A stretch of 64,000 bases of DNA from Flavobacterium marginilacus. GTDB lineage: Bacteria; Bacteroidota; Bacteroidia; Flavobacteriales; Flavobacteriaceae. The stretch is taken from NCBI RefSeq assembly GCF_026870155.1, contig NZ_CP113975.1, positions 4,712,001-4,776,000 on the forward strand, written 5' to 3'. The translations under genes were made by a program, and so were the position numbers. This document shows positions 1 through 10,000 of the stretch, in pieces (positions within the stretch are counted from its first letter, which is position 1; each line of letters begins with the position of its first letter). The notes beneath the pieces are model-generated. The model was not told where the DNA came from. It ran no database searches and saw only the letters and a program-made list of their open reading frames with translations.

Positions 1-411
1 AAAGTCCTGTTCGACTTCCTGAGGGAAGAAATGAGCGACGATAAAGCGAAACACAAAATCTTACCACCGAGTAAATTTGGGCTGGTCCAGATTACCAGAC
101 AACGCGTAAGACCAGAAGTTATTATCAAAACAAGAGAAGAAGATCCAAACAATGAAAACGGCGAAATTGAAGCGCCTATTTTAATCATTGACAAAATCGC
201 TTCCGATCTTGAAAGAGTATTAAAAACCCACAAAAAAGTAGTGCTTAATGTACATCCTTTTGTGGCTGCATACCTCAGTAAAGGTTTTCCATCATTGCGT
301 TCAAAATGGTTTTTTGAACACAAAAAATGGGTGAAAATCATACCACGTGACGCTTACACGTATTTAGAGTACCATTTCTATGACAAAAAAGGAAATGTTA
401 TCAACGAATAA
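1..411 (+). CDS. rng: Ribonuclease E/G family protein, C-terminal fragment
   Basis: The frame is open from base 1, so only the last 136 residues of the protein are present; an internal ATG at 31 should not be taken as the start. The segment KILPPSKFGLVQITRQRVRPE is typical of the end of the catalytic core of RNase E/G (the FGLVQITRQR stretch is highly conserved), followed by a small C-terminal region ending WVKIIPRDAYTYLEYHFYDKKG. The family cleaves single-stranded RNA in rRNA maturation and mRNA turnover in the cytoplasm. There is no long disordered tail, so it is RNase G-like rather than an E. coli-type RNase E. A terminator follows at once. Confidence 0.9.
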   Translation, partial: KVLFDFLREEMSDDKAKHKILPPSKFGLVQITRQRVRPEVIIKTREEDPNNENGEIEAPILIIDKIASDLERVLKTHKKVVLNVHPFVAAYLSKGFPSLRSKWFFEHKKWVKIIPRDAYTYLEYHFYDKKGNVINE

Positions 412-414
412 AAC

Positions 415-448
415 AAAAACCGCTTTTCGAAAGATTGGCGGTTTTTTT
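415..448 (+). terminator. Intrinsic terminator after the RNase G gene
   Basis: A 9-bp stem, AAAAACCGC (415-423) with GCGGTTTTT (438-446), closes a 14-nt loop and runs into a T tract. It begins 4 bp after the stop codon. Confidence 0.8.
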
Positions 449-561
449 GTGCATTTTTAAAAAATATTTATCAAAAGAAGCAGCTGTTAAAAAAGCTTTT
501 TTTATTATTTTCACTATATATAAAAGCAACTATTTTCTTAAATTTTTGCGGTACCATTAAG

Positions 562-1356
562 ATGAGATACGAAGTGAAACTATTACAAAGTCAAAAGAAA
601 AGAACTCAGCTTTTTACACTTCTATGTTTATTTCTTTTTTCCTGTTCCTTTGCCCAAAAAGACACCATTTACTTTGATTATTGCTGGAAAAACTGCCCAA
701 AAGATCAGGCAATATATTACCGTATTCCGTCTGAAAAAATAGAAACCAAAAAAGCAGTCGGCTATCATATCAGGAATATTGATTCTGCCTATTGTATAAA
801 AGACTATTATTTAAAAAATCATAAATTACAATTTCAAGGTTATTCCAAAGACAAAGAAGGACAGGAATTAATCGGTATTTCTACATGGTATGACGAAAAC
901 GAAACACTCGTATCAACCCAAAACTTTAATCGCAAAGAAAGCCACACTCCAAAACTTCTGGACTGGCAACCCATTTTTTACATTAATTATTCCATAACAG
1001 TTAAAAGCCAATTTACAGGCGGTTTGGAATTTTGCCTAGACTGCGAGAATAAAACCAAACTTTTTATGGGTTTAGGATATGGAATAAGCAGTTATGACGG
1101 TAAATACTTTGGTATTCCCGATGCATATTTTTCTTTGAACACGGGAAACGCCATATTTATTAAAGCCGGAGGTTCAAACCGTAACCTGTATTCACTTGCC
1201 GGACTGTCATTTTTGAATTTTATCGACCTCGGATTTGGCTATTCCTATCCTTTAACACAAGATGAAAAACCGGAATTAAAAGGTTTTACTTTTGGGCTGA
1301 CCTTCAGACTCACTAACAACAATAAAGCCTATATTCCACTCCGAATTGGGTTTTAA
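562..1356 (+). CDS. Uncharacterised secreted protein, possible small outer-membrane barrel
   Basis: This 264-aa protein is not recognised. The N-terminus has a positive stretch (residues 10-14) followed by a hydrophobic core ending FSCSFAQ|KD, a plausible Sec signal peptide with AQ cleavage typical of Bacteroidetes. The C-terminal half (about 140-264) alternates short glycine- and aromatic-rich strands (LFMGLGYGISS, YFSLNTGNAIFIKAGG, LGFGYSYPL) and ends in Phe, as outer-membrane beta-barrels do. The N-terminal half contains a MORN-like stretch around KLQFQGYSKDKEGQELIG. It is preceded by 150 bp of AT-rich sequence and transcribed alone. Start choice among early Met codons is uncertain. Confidence 0.6.
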   Translation: MRYEVKLLQSQKKRTQLFTLLCLFLFSCSFAQKDTIYFDYCWKNCPKDQAIYYRIPSEKIETKKAVGYHIRNIDSAYCIKDYYLKNHKLQFQGYSKDKEGQELIGISTWYDENETLVSTQNFNRKESHTPKLLDWQPIFYINYSITVKSQFTGGLEFCLDCENKTKLFMGLGYGISSYDGKYFGIPDAYFSLNTGNAIFIKAGGSNRNLYSLAGLSFLNFIDLGFGYSYPLTQDEKPELKGFTFGLTFRLTNNNKAYIPLRIGF

Positions 1357-1493
1357 AACGAATCTGTCTGGCGAAAAATCACTTCATTTAAAATCCTTGC
1401 ATAACATTATATTTACGATTTCATCGGATTTTAATAATCTCATTTTTAAACAAATAAAAAAAGTAAGGTTTTATTTTTACCATTATTAATTTT

Positions 1494-2222
1494 ATGAAAA
1501 TGAAGAAGCTTTTAGAAATAATAAACAAAAACAACTTTTTTTATATTGGCAGTTTGCTATTGACTATCTCGGCTGTTCTTTTTTTATGCACTAATACAAA
1601 GGCTGACAGCTTCATTATTCTGAATGGCTTTCACACACCTTCACTAACAGTCTTTTTTCAAAATATTACTATTTGCGGAGATGGCCTTTTCACTTTATTG
1701 CTATTTGCGGTTATTATGCTTTCCTTCAAAAAACATAGAGAATTAGGAATGCTTTTGCTCCTTGGGTATTTAAGTTCCGGAATTTTATCCCAAATCATAA
1801 AACATTTTGTTATGTCTCCAAGACCCAGCGTATATTTCGAATCTCTTCATTACAGCTATTATTTGGACACTTTTTCAAATTGCAGAATTGGATTTCGAAG
1901 CTTCCCTTCAGGTCATACCGCCTCGGCATTTGCAATGGTGACCGTTTTTACAAATTATTTTAAAAGAAGGCATATCTGGGCTTTTTCATTATTATTCGCG
2001 ATGGCGATAGGGTATTCCCGAATTTATCTGGCCCATCATTTCCCAATTGATGTATTAGCGGGAGCTGCTTTAGGCATTCTATCGGGTACTTTCAGCATTT
2101 TATGGTACAGAAAAAATAAATTCAAGATCAAAAAAGCGGGTATTCAAATTACTAGGCAATACAATTTAGCGATGCATAATTTTAAAACTCAGCATAAACC
2201 AAAAATAAATGGATCTTATTAA
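1494..2222 (+). CDS. PAP2-family membrane phosphatase
   Basis: The 242-aa polytopic protein carries the complete PAP2 signature: K103-x6-R110-P111, P138-S-G-H141 and S175-R-x5-H182-x3-D186, where the two histidines form the phospho-enzyme and relay. Such enzymes dephosphorylate lipid phosphates, including undecaprenyl diphosphate or lipid A phosphate, with the active site facing the periplasm. The gene overlaps the next gene (GtrA) by 14 bp, which in turn overlaps a GT39 transferase by 1 bp, so the three are surely cotranscribed. I infer a role in polyprenyl-phosphate recycling for, or dephosphorylation of the acceptor of, the GT39 enzyme; substrate is not visible from sequence. The start ATG-AAA-ATG offers two Met positions. 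Confidence 0.85.
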   Translation: MKMKKLLEIINKNNFFYIGSLLLTISAVLFLCTNTKADSFIILNGFHTPSLTVFFQNITICGDGLFTLLLFAVIMLSFKKHRELGMLLLLGYLSSGILSQIIKHFVMSPRPSVYFESLHYSYYLDTFSNCRIGFRSFPSGHTASAFAMVTVFTNYFKRRHIWAFSLLFAMAIGYSRIYLAHHFPIDVLAGAALGILSGTFSILWYRKNKFKIKKAGIQITRQYNLAMHNFKTQHKPKINGSY

Positions 2223-2586
2223 ATTTTTTAAATTTGGATTGGTTGGGTTTTCTGGACTCCTGATAGATTTCTCAATAACTTGGATTTGTAAAGAAAAATT
2301 GTTGCTTAATAAATACCTTTCCAATTCATTTGGATTCCTTTTTGGTGTTGTAAACAATTATTTTCTGAATAAATATTTCACTTTTCACAATACCGATAAC
2401 CATCTTGCAACTCAATTTTTAAGCTTTCTGATTATCTCCGTTATCGGTTTTTTATTGAATACCTCGTTTCTTTATCTGCTTCAAAAAAACACCAAAATCA
2501 ATTTCTATGTCTGCAAGGCAATCGTAACAATAATTGTTTTTGTCTGGAATTTTACCGCAAACTCATTGTACACCTTTAAATTATAA
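2209..2586 (+). CDS. GtrA family small membrane protein
   Basis: A 125-aa protein with about four hydrophobic segments and the GtrA-type start FFKFGLVGFSGLLIDFSITWI, then NSFGFLFGVVNNYFLNKYFTF, and ending in FVWNFTANSLYTFK, the usual family ending. GtrA proteins are thought to flip polyprenyl-phosphate-linked sugars or otherwise assist membrane glycosyltransferases. The start overlaps the PAP2 gene by 14 bp and the stop shares an A with the next start (TAATG), consistent with translational coupling. Its placement directly before a GT39 enzyme supports delivery of a lipid-linked sugar donor to it. Confidence 0.85.
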   Translation: MDLIKFFKFGLVGFSGLLIDFSITWICKEKLLLNKYLSNSFGFLFGVVNNYFLNKYFTFHNTDNHLATQFLSFLIISVIGFLLNTSFLYLLQKNTKINFYVCKAIVTIIVFVWNFTANSLYTFKL

Positions 2587-4121
2587 TGAAAGAAAATCAG
2601 CAATTAACCTTAATTATAGCGCTAGCAACACTTGCTAGATCTATTATTGCCGTATCAATAGGCTTGGGCAACGACGAAGTGTATTATCTGACGTATGCCC
2701 AGCACCTGCAATGGAATTATTTTGACCATCCGCCAATGGTTGCGTTGCTAATTCGGCTGACAACTTTTAATCTCAATTTGACTAATGAGCTTTTTGTGCG
2801 TTTGGGATCAATTATTTTTGGAGCTGTTAACACTTATCTTATTTATTACATCTGCAAAGGAATTAAAAATAAAAAAGCGGGTTTAATTGCTTCGTTGCTT
2901 TATTCAGGTTCCTTGTATTCGAGCATAATTGCAGGAGTATTTATTTTACCGGACTCTCCTCAATTATTTTTTTGGCTGATTAGTATTCATTTTTTAATTC
3001 AGATTGTTTCAGGAACAGCCGAAGCTAAAAAACTTAATAACCGCCTAATTCTATTTGGTTTATTCAGCGGATTGTGTATTATGAGCAAAATTCACGGGAT
3101 TTTTTTATGGGCTGGTTTTGGGTTGTACATTTTATGCTACCAAAGAACTTTACTAAAAAATGGTTATCTGTATTTATCAGTCCTGATTACTTTGCTCATT
3201 ATTTCGCCAATTTTAATTTGGAACATCGAAAACCATTTTATAACCTATACCTATCACAGCCAAAGAGTCTCAATTAGCAGGGGAATCAATATTTCCGGCT
3301 TTTTTAGGGAGTTTTTCGGAGGCCTTTTTTATAACAATCCGATTAATTATTTTTTGATATTTTGCTCTTTAACTGCCATTTGGAAAAACAAAATCGACAT
3401 TTCCACAGCTGTCAAAAGACTGCTTCTTTTGATAAGCCTTCCTTTAATTCTATTGTTACTTTCTATCTCATTCTTCAGAGACACTTTACCACATTGGTCG
3501 GGTCCGGCTTTTGTCACACTCTTGATACTCACTTCCTGCTACATTTCAGATGAAATAGAAAAAACCAAGGACAGAAATTCAACATGGAGAAAATTAGTAA
3601 ATACCTCCTGTGTATTGATTTCTCTAATTGCGCTGGCAGGCATCCTAACCATAAATTTCTATCCAGGAACAATTGGAAGCAAAAATGAAATATCCTTGGG
3701 CAAAAAGGACTTTACACTTGATATGTATGATTGGAACTTCTTCAAAACTGAATTTGAAAAAGTCCGCAATAAAAACATAGAATCGGGTATAACAAAAACC
3801 ACTTTCGTCATAAATAACAAATGGTTTCCTGGAGCGCATATTGACAATTATATTGCACAGCCTCTGGGTCTAGACTTTATAGCTTTAGGAAAGCTGGAAG
3901 ACATTCATACTTATGATTGGTTAAATGCCTATAAAAAACAGCTAAAAATTGGTGATGATGCTTATTTTATTACTGTTTCGAATAGTTTTAGTGATCCGAA
4001 TGAATTATACAAAAAGAGTTTTGAAAAAATTAATCCCCCAATAATTATTAAACAATTCAGGAATAAAAAACCTGTTCGAAATATGCTGGTTTATTTACTT
4101 CAGAATTATACTGGAGAATAA
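2586..4121 (+). CDS. GT39-type (ArnT/PMT-like) membrane glycosyltransferase
   Basis: 511 residues with a dozen or so hydrophobic segments and a soluble C-terminal region from about residue 360. The first periplasmic loop has GNDEVYYLTYAQHLQWNYFDHPPMVALLIRL, which matches the acidic-plus-HPP pattern of the ArnT/PMT_2 superfamily (catalytic Asp/Glu in the loop after TM1, then DHPP). These enzymes transfer a sugar from a polyprenyl phosphate to lipid A, protein or other envelope acceptors at the periplasmic face. It is the last gene of the PAP2-GtrA-GT39 unit. Acceptor and sugar cannot be read from sequence. Confidence 0.85.
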   Translation: MKENQQLTLIIALATLARSIIAVSIGLGNDEVYYLTYAQHLQWNYFDHPPMVALLIRLTTFNLNLTNELFVRLGSIIFGAVNTYLIYYICKGIKNKKAGLIASLLYSGSLYSSIIAGVFILPDSPQLFFWLISIHFLIQIVSGTAEAKKLNNRLILFGLFSGLCIMSKIHGIFLWAGFGLYILCYQRTLLKNGYLYLSVLITLLIISPILIWNIENHFITYTYHSQRVSISRGINISGFFREFFGGLFYNNPINYFLIFCSLTAIWKNKIDISTAVKRLLLLISLPLILLLLSISFFRDTLPHWSGPAFVTLLILTSCYISDEIEKTKDRNSTWRKLVNTSCVLISLIALAGILTINFYPGTIGSKNEISLGKKDFTLDMYDWNFFKTEFEKVRNKNIESGITKTTFVINNKWFPGAHIDNYIAQPLGLDFIALGKLEDIHTYDWLNAYKKQLKIGDDAYFITVSNSFSDPNELYKKSFEKINPPIIIKQFRNKKPVRNMLVYLLQNYTGE

Positions 4122-4124
4122 CTT

Positions 4125-4336
4125 CAACCCATTGGGTTAAATTATTTTTAACCACATAGAAACATAGAATTTCCTATGTATTTAAAAGAATTTGATAGGC
4201 GTTTTACTTTTCGCATAGCCAATCTATGTGAAAAACAGTGCTGTTTTCTATCTATTCTTTGACGATTAATTATAAATCTATGTCTCTATGTGGTTAATTT
4301 TTTATTTAATTTGAATTTCATCCAACGGGTTAACAT
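4125..4336. repeat. Nested inverted repeat filling the pbpC/GT39 gap
   Basis: The 230-bp gap between convergent genes is nearly all one palindromic element. Inner arms TTAACCACATAGA (from 4149) and TCTATGTGGTTAA (ending 4296) pair almost perfectly and continue as AACATAG/CTATGTC; the outer arms AACCCATTGGGTTAA (4127 onward) and CCAACGGGTTAAC (ending near 4334) are also complementary. No ORF lies inside. It resembles short palindromic intergenic repeats of flavobacteria, but copy number cannot be judged here. Confidence 0.6.
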
Positions 4337-4351
4337 TCATTCGTTCTAAAG

Positions 4352-6745
4352 TTACTCCTTCACAATCTCAATTTTTCTTCGGATTTCATTTCCAAATTCA
4401 TCGACTACGGTGATGTAATGGAATCCCGTCGTGGCCGAAATAGGCATTTCGTGAAAAGTTTTGGTTGTGCCTTTAAAAGCATTATCGACATACCAAAACA
4501 GTTTGCTTTCGCGTTGCGAATGGGCTACTTTCAGGATTACGGGCTGTACCTCGCTATTAAAATTTTTGGTAAGATAGATTTTGCTGTTGGTTTTGGGATA
4601 AATAAAATCCATTGTTGTGGTTTGCGATCCCATACAATCATTTCTAAACGGGGGCAACGGCAGATACTCTATGTGTTGGCTTTTGTAATACCAAGCCATT
4701 ACGGGAGGCAAAACAAACCAATTTTTGGTCACAATATTATCGACACTTTCACAACTGCTGTTGACCTGAAACTGCAGTGTTTTGTCCAAATGCACCGTTT
4801 TGTGATAGGGACAAACAGCCGTGTTTTTTCCTTTTTTGGGAACCCATTGTTTAATTGTCGGACAGCCTTCTTTGGCAATATATCCACTCAAATTACAAAC
4901 CTCAACCTCTTCCAAATCCTTATACGGAGTATCAAACCATCTCTGTCTTGGCAACAAATTAAAAACATCAAACAAAATAGGAGCAGAACTGCTAACTCCC
5001 GTCAATGTTGGTCTTCCTTCCCCTGTAGCGTTGCCTACCCACACTCCTACAACATATCTCGCGTTCGTTCCTATCGCCCACGCATCGCGATTACCAAAAC
5101 TGGTTCCGGTTTTCCAAGCAATCTTGAGCGAACTGTCATAAAATTTCCAAGCCTCGTCACCTTCAGGGCGGTTGACTTGTTCCATTGCGTTATACGTAAG
5201 CCAAATCGAACCGGCTCCCAAAATGTTCTTTTGCTTCGTCTCGTCCCCAAAATCTACTTGAAAACGATCATCATAATTGAGTTCTGCAAATTCATTGGTT
5301 CTGTATTGTCCATTATTTTTATTGAAATAATTCAAAGTGGAAGATAAGCCTGCATAAGTTCGGCACAAATCCCACAAATTACTTTCGGCTCCACCCAAAA
5401 TGAGCGACAAACCATAATGATCCGGCGGTTTTGAAATATCGCGCAACTTGAACCGTTGTAATTCTTCGTAAAATTTGTTCACGCCAAAATCCTGCAACAT
5501 CAATACGGCAGGAATATTCAGGGAACGCGATAATGCCCTGTGTGCCGGAACAGCACCATCAAATGTCAGGTTGAAATTTTGCGGTGTATAACCCGAAATC
5601 TGCGTCGGAATGTCTGCCACCAATGTATTGGGCAACAATTCCCCGTCGTCGAGCATTGCCCCATACAAAAGCGGTTTGAGAATACTTCCTGTACTTCGGG
5701 GTGCATCGATAATATCCACATCTTTTTGGTGGTTACCATCCGTAGGCGAATTCCCCACGTAACTCATCACTTTTCTATTGGACACATCAATGACCAAAAT
5801 AGCCAAATTATGGACTTCATTTTGTTTGTATTGATTATAGTAATACTTCGCAATTTGATTGACCCTGTTTTGCAATCCAATTTCAATAGTAGTTTTCACC
5901 CTCTTTCCCGACTGATTCTTGGCAACACGTTGCAACAAATGGGGAGCAATTTGGGGCAAATCATACGGCTTTTGTGGCAAGGGTTCGTCTATCGAAAGTT
6001 CGTAGGTCTGTTTGTCAATTACTCCTTCTTTATTCAATTTCAACAAAAGCCGGTTGCGTTTATTCAGTAATTCTGTTTGGTTTTTTCCCGGATAAATTAA
6101 ACTTGGCGCATTAGGCAAAACAGCCAAAGTAGCGCTTTCTGCCCACGACAATTGGTGGGCTTGCACCCCAAAATACCGCCAAGAAGCCATTTCAAGACCT
6201 ACCACATTTCCTCCAAACGGAGCGTGCGAGGCATATAATTCTAAAATTTCGTTTTTGGAATATCCCAACTCCAATCGGGTGGCGAGAATGAGTTCGATTA
6301 TTTTCTCGAAATAGGTTCGGCTCTTACCATTTCTAGACAAGCGGATTACCTGTTGCGTCAAGGTGCTTCCTCCACGAACGACTTTGCCTGCTTTTCGGTT
6401 TTGCTGAAAAGCATTGAACATCGCCATAGGATTAAATCCTGGGTGCTTGTAGAAATACTCATCCTCAAAATAGACAATGCATTTCTTGAATTTATAGGGA
6501 ACGCTGTCTTGAGCAGGAAACCGCCATTGCCCGTCAAGCGCAATTTTGGCACCAAGCAATTCTCCTTCCCTGCTTTCAATCACCGTGGAATAAGGCTCCT
6601 GAAACAAAGTCCTAGGCAACGAAAAATAATAAACCATCAACAGCAAAAATGCTATTGATGATTTGATTTTATTCTTTTTTATCCAATTGATGATGCGTTG
6701 TGAGAACGCAATTAGTTTATTTTTCAAAGTTTTTTTATTTTCCAT
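4352..6745 (-). CDS. pbpC: Penicillin-binding protein 1C
   Basis: Bifunctional peptidoglycan synthase of about 797 aa, the normal PBP1C length. A short basic cytoplasmic tail and one TM helix (SSIAFLLLMVYYF) precede the GT51 domain (EDEYFYKHPGFNP, then GGSTLTQQ, with catalytic Glu at about residue 94), the transpeptidase domain (SILK with Ser354/Lys357; SLN; KTGTSFGNRDAW), and the C-terminal BiPBP_C domain that marks PBP1C. I chose ATG 6745 because the upstream 14 codons (MTVFRTLVFWKPVR) lie outside family homology. The next gene upstream is an alpha-2-macroglobulin lipoprotein; pbpC and a macroglobulin are neighbours in many Gram-negatives, where they are proposed to trap proteases and repair the wall after envelope damage. 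Confidence 0.95.
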   Translation of the reverse strand: MENKKTLKNKLIAFSQRIINWIKKNKIKSSIAFLLLMVYYFSLPRTLFQEPYSTVIESREGELLGAKIALDGQWRFPAQDSVPYKFKKCIVYFEDEYFYKHPGFNPMAMFNAFQQNRKAGKVVRGGSTLTQQVIRLSRNGKSRTYFEKIIELILATRLELGYSKNEILELYASHAPFGGNVVGLEMASWRYFGVQAHQLSWAESATLAVLPNAPSLIYPGKNQTELLNKRNRLLLKLNKEGVIDKQTYELSIDEPLPQKPYDLPQIAPHLLQRVAKNQSGKRVKTTIEIGLQNRVNQIAKYYYNQYKQNEVHNLAILVIDVSNRKVMSYVGNSPTDGNHQKDVDIIDAPRSTGSILKPLLYGAMLDDGELLPNTLVADIPTQISGYTPQNFNLTFDGAVPAHRALSRSLNIPAVLMLQDFGVNKFYEELQRFKLRDISKPPDHYGLSLILGGAESNLWDLCRTYAGLSSTLNYFNKNNGQYRTNEFAELNYDDRFQVDFGDETKQKNILGAGSIWLTYNAMEQVNRPEGDEAWKFYDSSLKIAWKTGTSFGNRDAWAIGTNARYVVGVWVGNATGEGRPTLTGVSSSAPILFDVFNLLPRQRWFDTPYKDLEEVEVCNLSGYIAKEGCPTIKQWVPKKGKNTAVCPYHKTVHLDKTLQFQVNSSCESVDNIVTKNWFVLPPVMAWYYKSQHIEYLPLPPFRNDCMGSQTTTMDFIYPKTNSKIYLTKNFNSEVQPVILKVAHSQRESKLFWYVDNAFKGTTKTFHEMPISATTGFHYITVVDEFGNEIRRKIEIVKE

Positions 6746-6825
6746 CCTAACAGGTTTCCAAAACACAAGTGTTCGGAAAACTGTCAAAATTTATATATTT
6801 TAGACAATATATTATCCGTAAAGTT

Positions 6826-7035
6826 TGTCATTCCGAGGTACGAGGAATCTCCGCAAGTGATTCCGCAATCAAAATCCCCAATCTTTGTCGAGCTTCTAAC
6901 GGAGATTCCTCCTGCGTCGGAATGACAAAATTGTGTAAAAAATGTGGCACGCAGATTTCGCAGATTTACGCAGATTTTTTTAAAAATTCTATCCGTTTAA
7001 AATCCGTTCCATCCGTGTCATCCGTGGCCCAAAAT
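6826..7035. repeat. Two dispersed-type intergenic repeats between pbpC and the macroglobulin gene
   Basis: The first element (6826-6929) is an inverted repeat: TGTCATTCCGAGG...GGAATCTCCG is mirrored by CGGAGATTCC...GTCGGAATGACA. The second (about 6943-7035) has repeated CGCAGATTT words and ends ATCCGTTCCATCCGTGTCATCCG; a sister copy with the same ATCCGTTTAAA and GTGTCATCCGTG words sits at about 51135-51240. Neither encodes a protein. With them, the gap between the pbpC start and the upstream gene stop is accounted for. Confidence 0.65.
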
Positions 7036-7047
7036 TCAACGGAATTC

Positions 7048-10000
7048 CTACTTCACCACCTGAACCCAAAACCCTTTAGTTCTTGCCAAAAACGTATTGT
7101 CATACATCGCCTCACATTGCAGTCCCGGTAAATAATACGTTCCCAAATAAGAGGCATTCAGCAATATTCTGAACGTTTTTGCTTCACCGGCTTTCAATCC
7201 AAAATAGAAATTAGTTCTATCGTCCCGGATATCAATATAATCGGCAAAATTGTTGGTTGCATCACCATAATCTGTGAAACGGGTATTCACAATTTCGAAT
7301 CCCGAAGGCAAAATCTGAGACAACGCCACATTTTCGACGTGTTCGTTCTTTTGATTTCGAACTGTAACCTCAGCAACGAACTCGGTTCCCTGATTAATTT
7401 TCGATACATTGATAACTCCGCCTTTTCTATTTTTGAAAACTATGGAAGCCGAAACATTGCTTTGTACCACATTTTCCTGCCCAATTGGAAGAATTCCGGT
7501 GTTCAGTAATCGGACGAACAATCTGTTTTTTCTGTTGTTTTTTAAGGTTACACTGTTTAGTCCCGCTGTGACAGTCAGACTTCTGTCGGCGATTGTTTTC
7601 ATCGTTTTAATTGCCTGCATTTTTCCGTCTTTTCCAAACTGAATATCGATTCCTTTGGCACCATTACTCACTGAGAATTTAGCCATCGCATACAAACAAT
7701 AAGCCGTAGTCTGCGTACTCATCCATTGGTCGCTTGACATAGCTTTGGCTAATTTTATCGCCATTGCAAATGCATTTTGCTTTTGCCCAAGCAACAACAT
7801 CGTTTCCAGAGCCATCGCCCGATTCCTGTCGGCTGAACCATAATAGTAATAGTTGTAATTGGAATCGTCTTCTATTTTACTGTTCAAGAATAAGGTCTGA
7901 CCCGCCGATTTTTGTCCGGCCAACACATAAGCCACCGCCAGACGTAATTTACTTTCGTTCGAAATCCCTTTCGTCTCGCGCAATCTGTTCATCGAAGCTA
8001 AATCAGGAACTCCGGCCAAAGCCAAAGTATATAAACGGTAGGCCTGCGCCAAATCATTTCCGTAACTCGGCATAAATCGCCATTGCTTGGCTTCTTTTTG
8101 TTGATACGAAATCCATTTGGTTTTAAAATTAATTGGCAAAAAGTAACCTTTTTTCTCCGCTTCAATCATAAAGTGGCCGGCATAGGAAGTTCCCCAATCA
8201 TCGGCAACGGTTCCTCCTTGCCAATATGAAATTCCACCATTTGACAACTGAAAACTTCCAAGCCTAGTAATTCCGGCAGTAATATTTTTTTGAATTAAAC
8301 CTTTGCGCATGGCATCCAAATCGGCAATATCATTCAGATACAATTGCGGAAAAACAGACGATGTCGTTTGCTCGACACAACCGTGGGGATACTGAATGAG
8401 ATACTGTAATCGTCCGTTCAAATTGATGGTCGGCATCGACGAAATTTCTAATTTTGCCTTATTGCTTCCCGCAACGCCAAATGGTTTCCAAGAAATAGTT
8501 TTGGAACTGTTTGGTTCTAAAATCACATCGGTAAATGTATTGGTCACCGGATTCGGATTGGTCATATCGATTTCCACATCATAAACCGATTTCTCCTTGC
8601 CCGAAGTGGCCACAATCTGCACTTTACCAATCCCCGTCACTGAACCAACAGCCAAATTAAAATAAGCCATTTTTTCATCCGGCTGTGCAAATGATACTCT
8701 TTGAACAGCACTGCCAATCACTTTTAATCCGTTATTGGCTTTAACCTGAACCGTAACATTCTTGATGTTTTTTTCCATTGCAAAAACTGTAACCGGAATC
8801 GTCACTTTTTCCGATGGAGAAATTTTTCTTGGCAATGAAGCCAAAACCATCAACGGACTACGGACAGGGGTTGCTTTTTCGACGCTTCCATAAGCACTCG
8901 TAGTCGCATCTCCGGCCACCACCATCGTTTTTACAGAACCGATATATTTCGGCAATTTTATTTGATGCGTTTTGGTTTGTCCTTTTTCCAATTTAAAAGG
9001 TCCCATATAAATCACAACAGGTTTAAATCGGTTGGCTTTTTTGGCTTTTCCGCCACCCAAATCCTGATCACCTCCAATGCTAAAAACCTGATTCACTCTT
9101 CCGCCGTAAGCCCCAATCACATCATCGTAAATATCCCAAGTTTTTACTCCCAAAGCTTCTCGGACATAAAAACTGTCCCACGCATTTGGTGCTTTAAAAC
9201 GAGTCAAATCCAATAACCCTTCATCGACAATCGCAATGGTATAAGTCATTTCCCTGCCGGACTGTTCACTCACTTTTAGGGCAAATGATTGTTCAGGACG
9301 CAATACATCCGGCATCGATAATTTTGGCGTAAGTATCGTGTTTTTGTCCACCACTTCAATAGGCACAATTCCATACATTCTGATAGGAGAATCGTTCTTA
9401 GTCGAAGCGTGCGGTTGCAAAAGCGTAATATTGAAATACACATTCGGAGCCATCGAAGCCGTAATCGGAATGGTCACTTTCGTCTCTCCTTTTTGGGTCT
9501 TCGCCCAAAGAGTTTGCACTACTTTTGAGCCATTTTCGATAGAAATAAAAGCGCGTCCTCCTTCACTCGAAGGGAAAGAAATTTGGGCATTTTCTCCCAC
9601 GGCATATTTTTCTTTGTCAGTAGAAAAAACCAACATATTGGCCGTTGAAGCATCAGTGTTTCTCGTTTTTCCCGACCAAACCGGCCAATCAATGTTTACT
9701 GTCAAAGCTGTTGCGTGTCCGCCAACCTCATCCGAAACCCTAATTAAATAACGCCCCCATTCTTCATCAGTCAATGCAAATCGTACCGCTCCTCTTCCGT
9801 TGGCATCGGTATTAATTCTAAAAGTTTTATACGAAGTCGTGGCGTTATCCGAATTATAATTGGACAAATTATCGCTTGACGCATCCCACCACCAACGCCA
9901 TTCAACCTTATAGATTTTCACTTCGAGATTTTTAACCGACTTTGGACGTCCGTTTTCATCGACGGTGACAATATCAAACTGATTCACTTTACGGGTTTCA

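Noticed and set aside
4418..5347. 309-aa plus-strand ORF
   Set aside because: Exact antisense shadow of pbpC, which has strong domain evidence.
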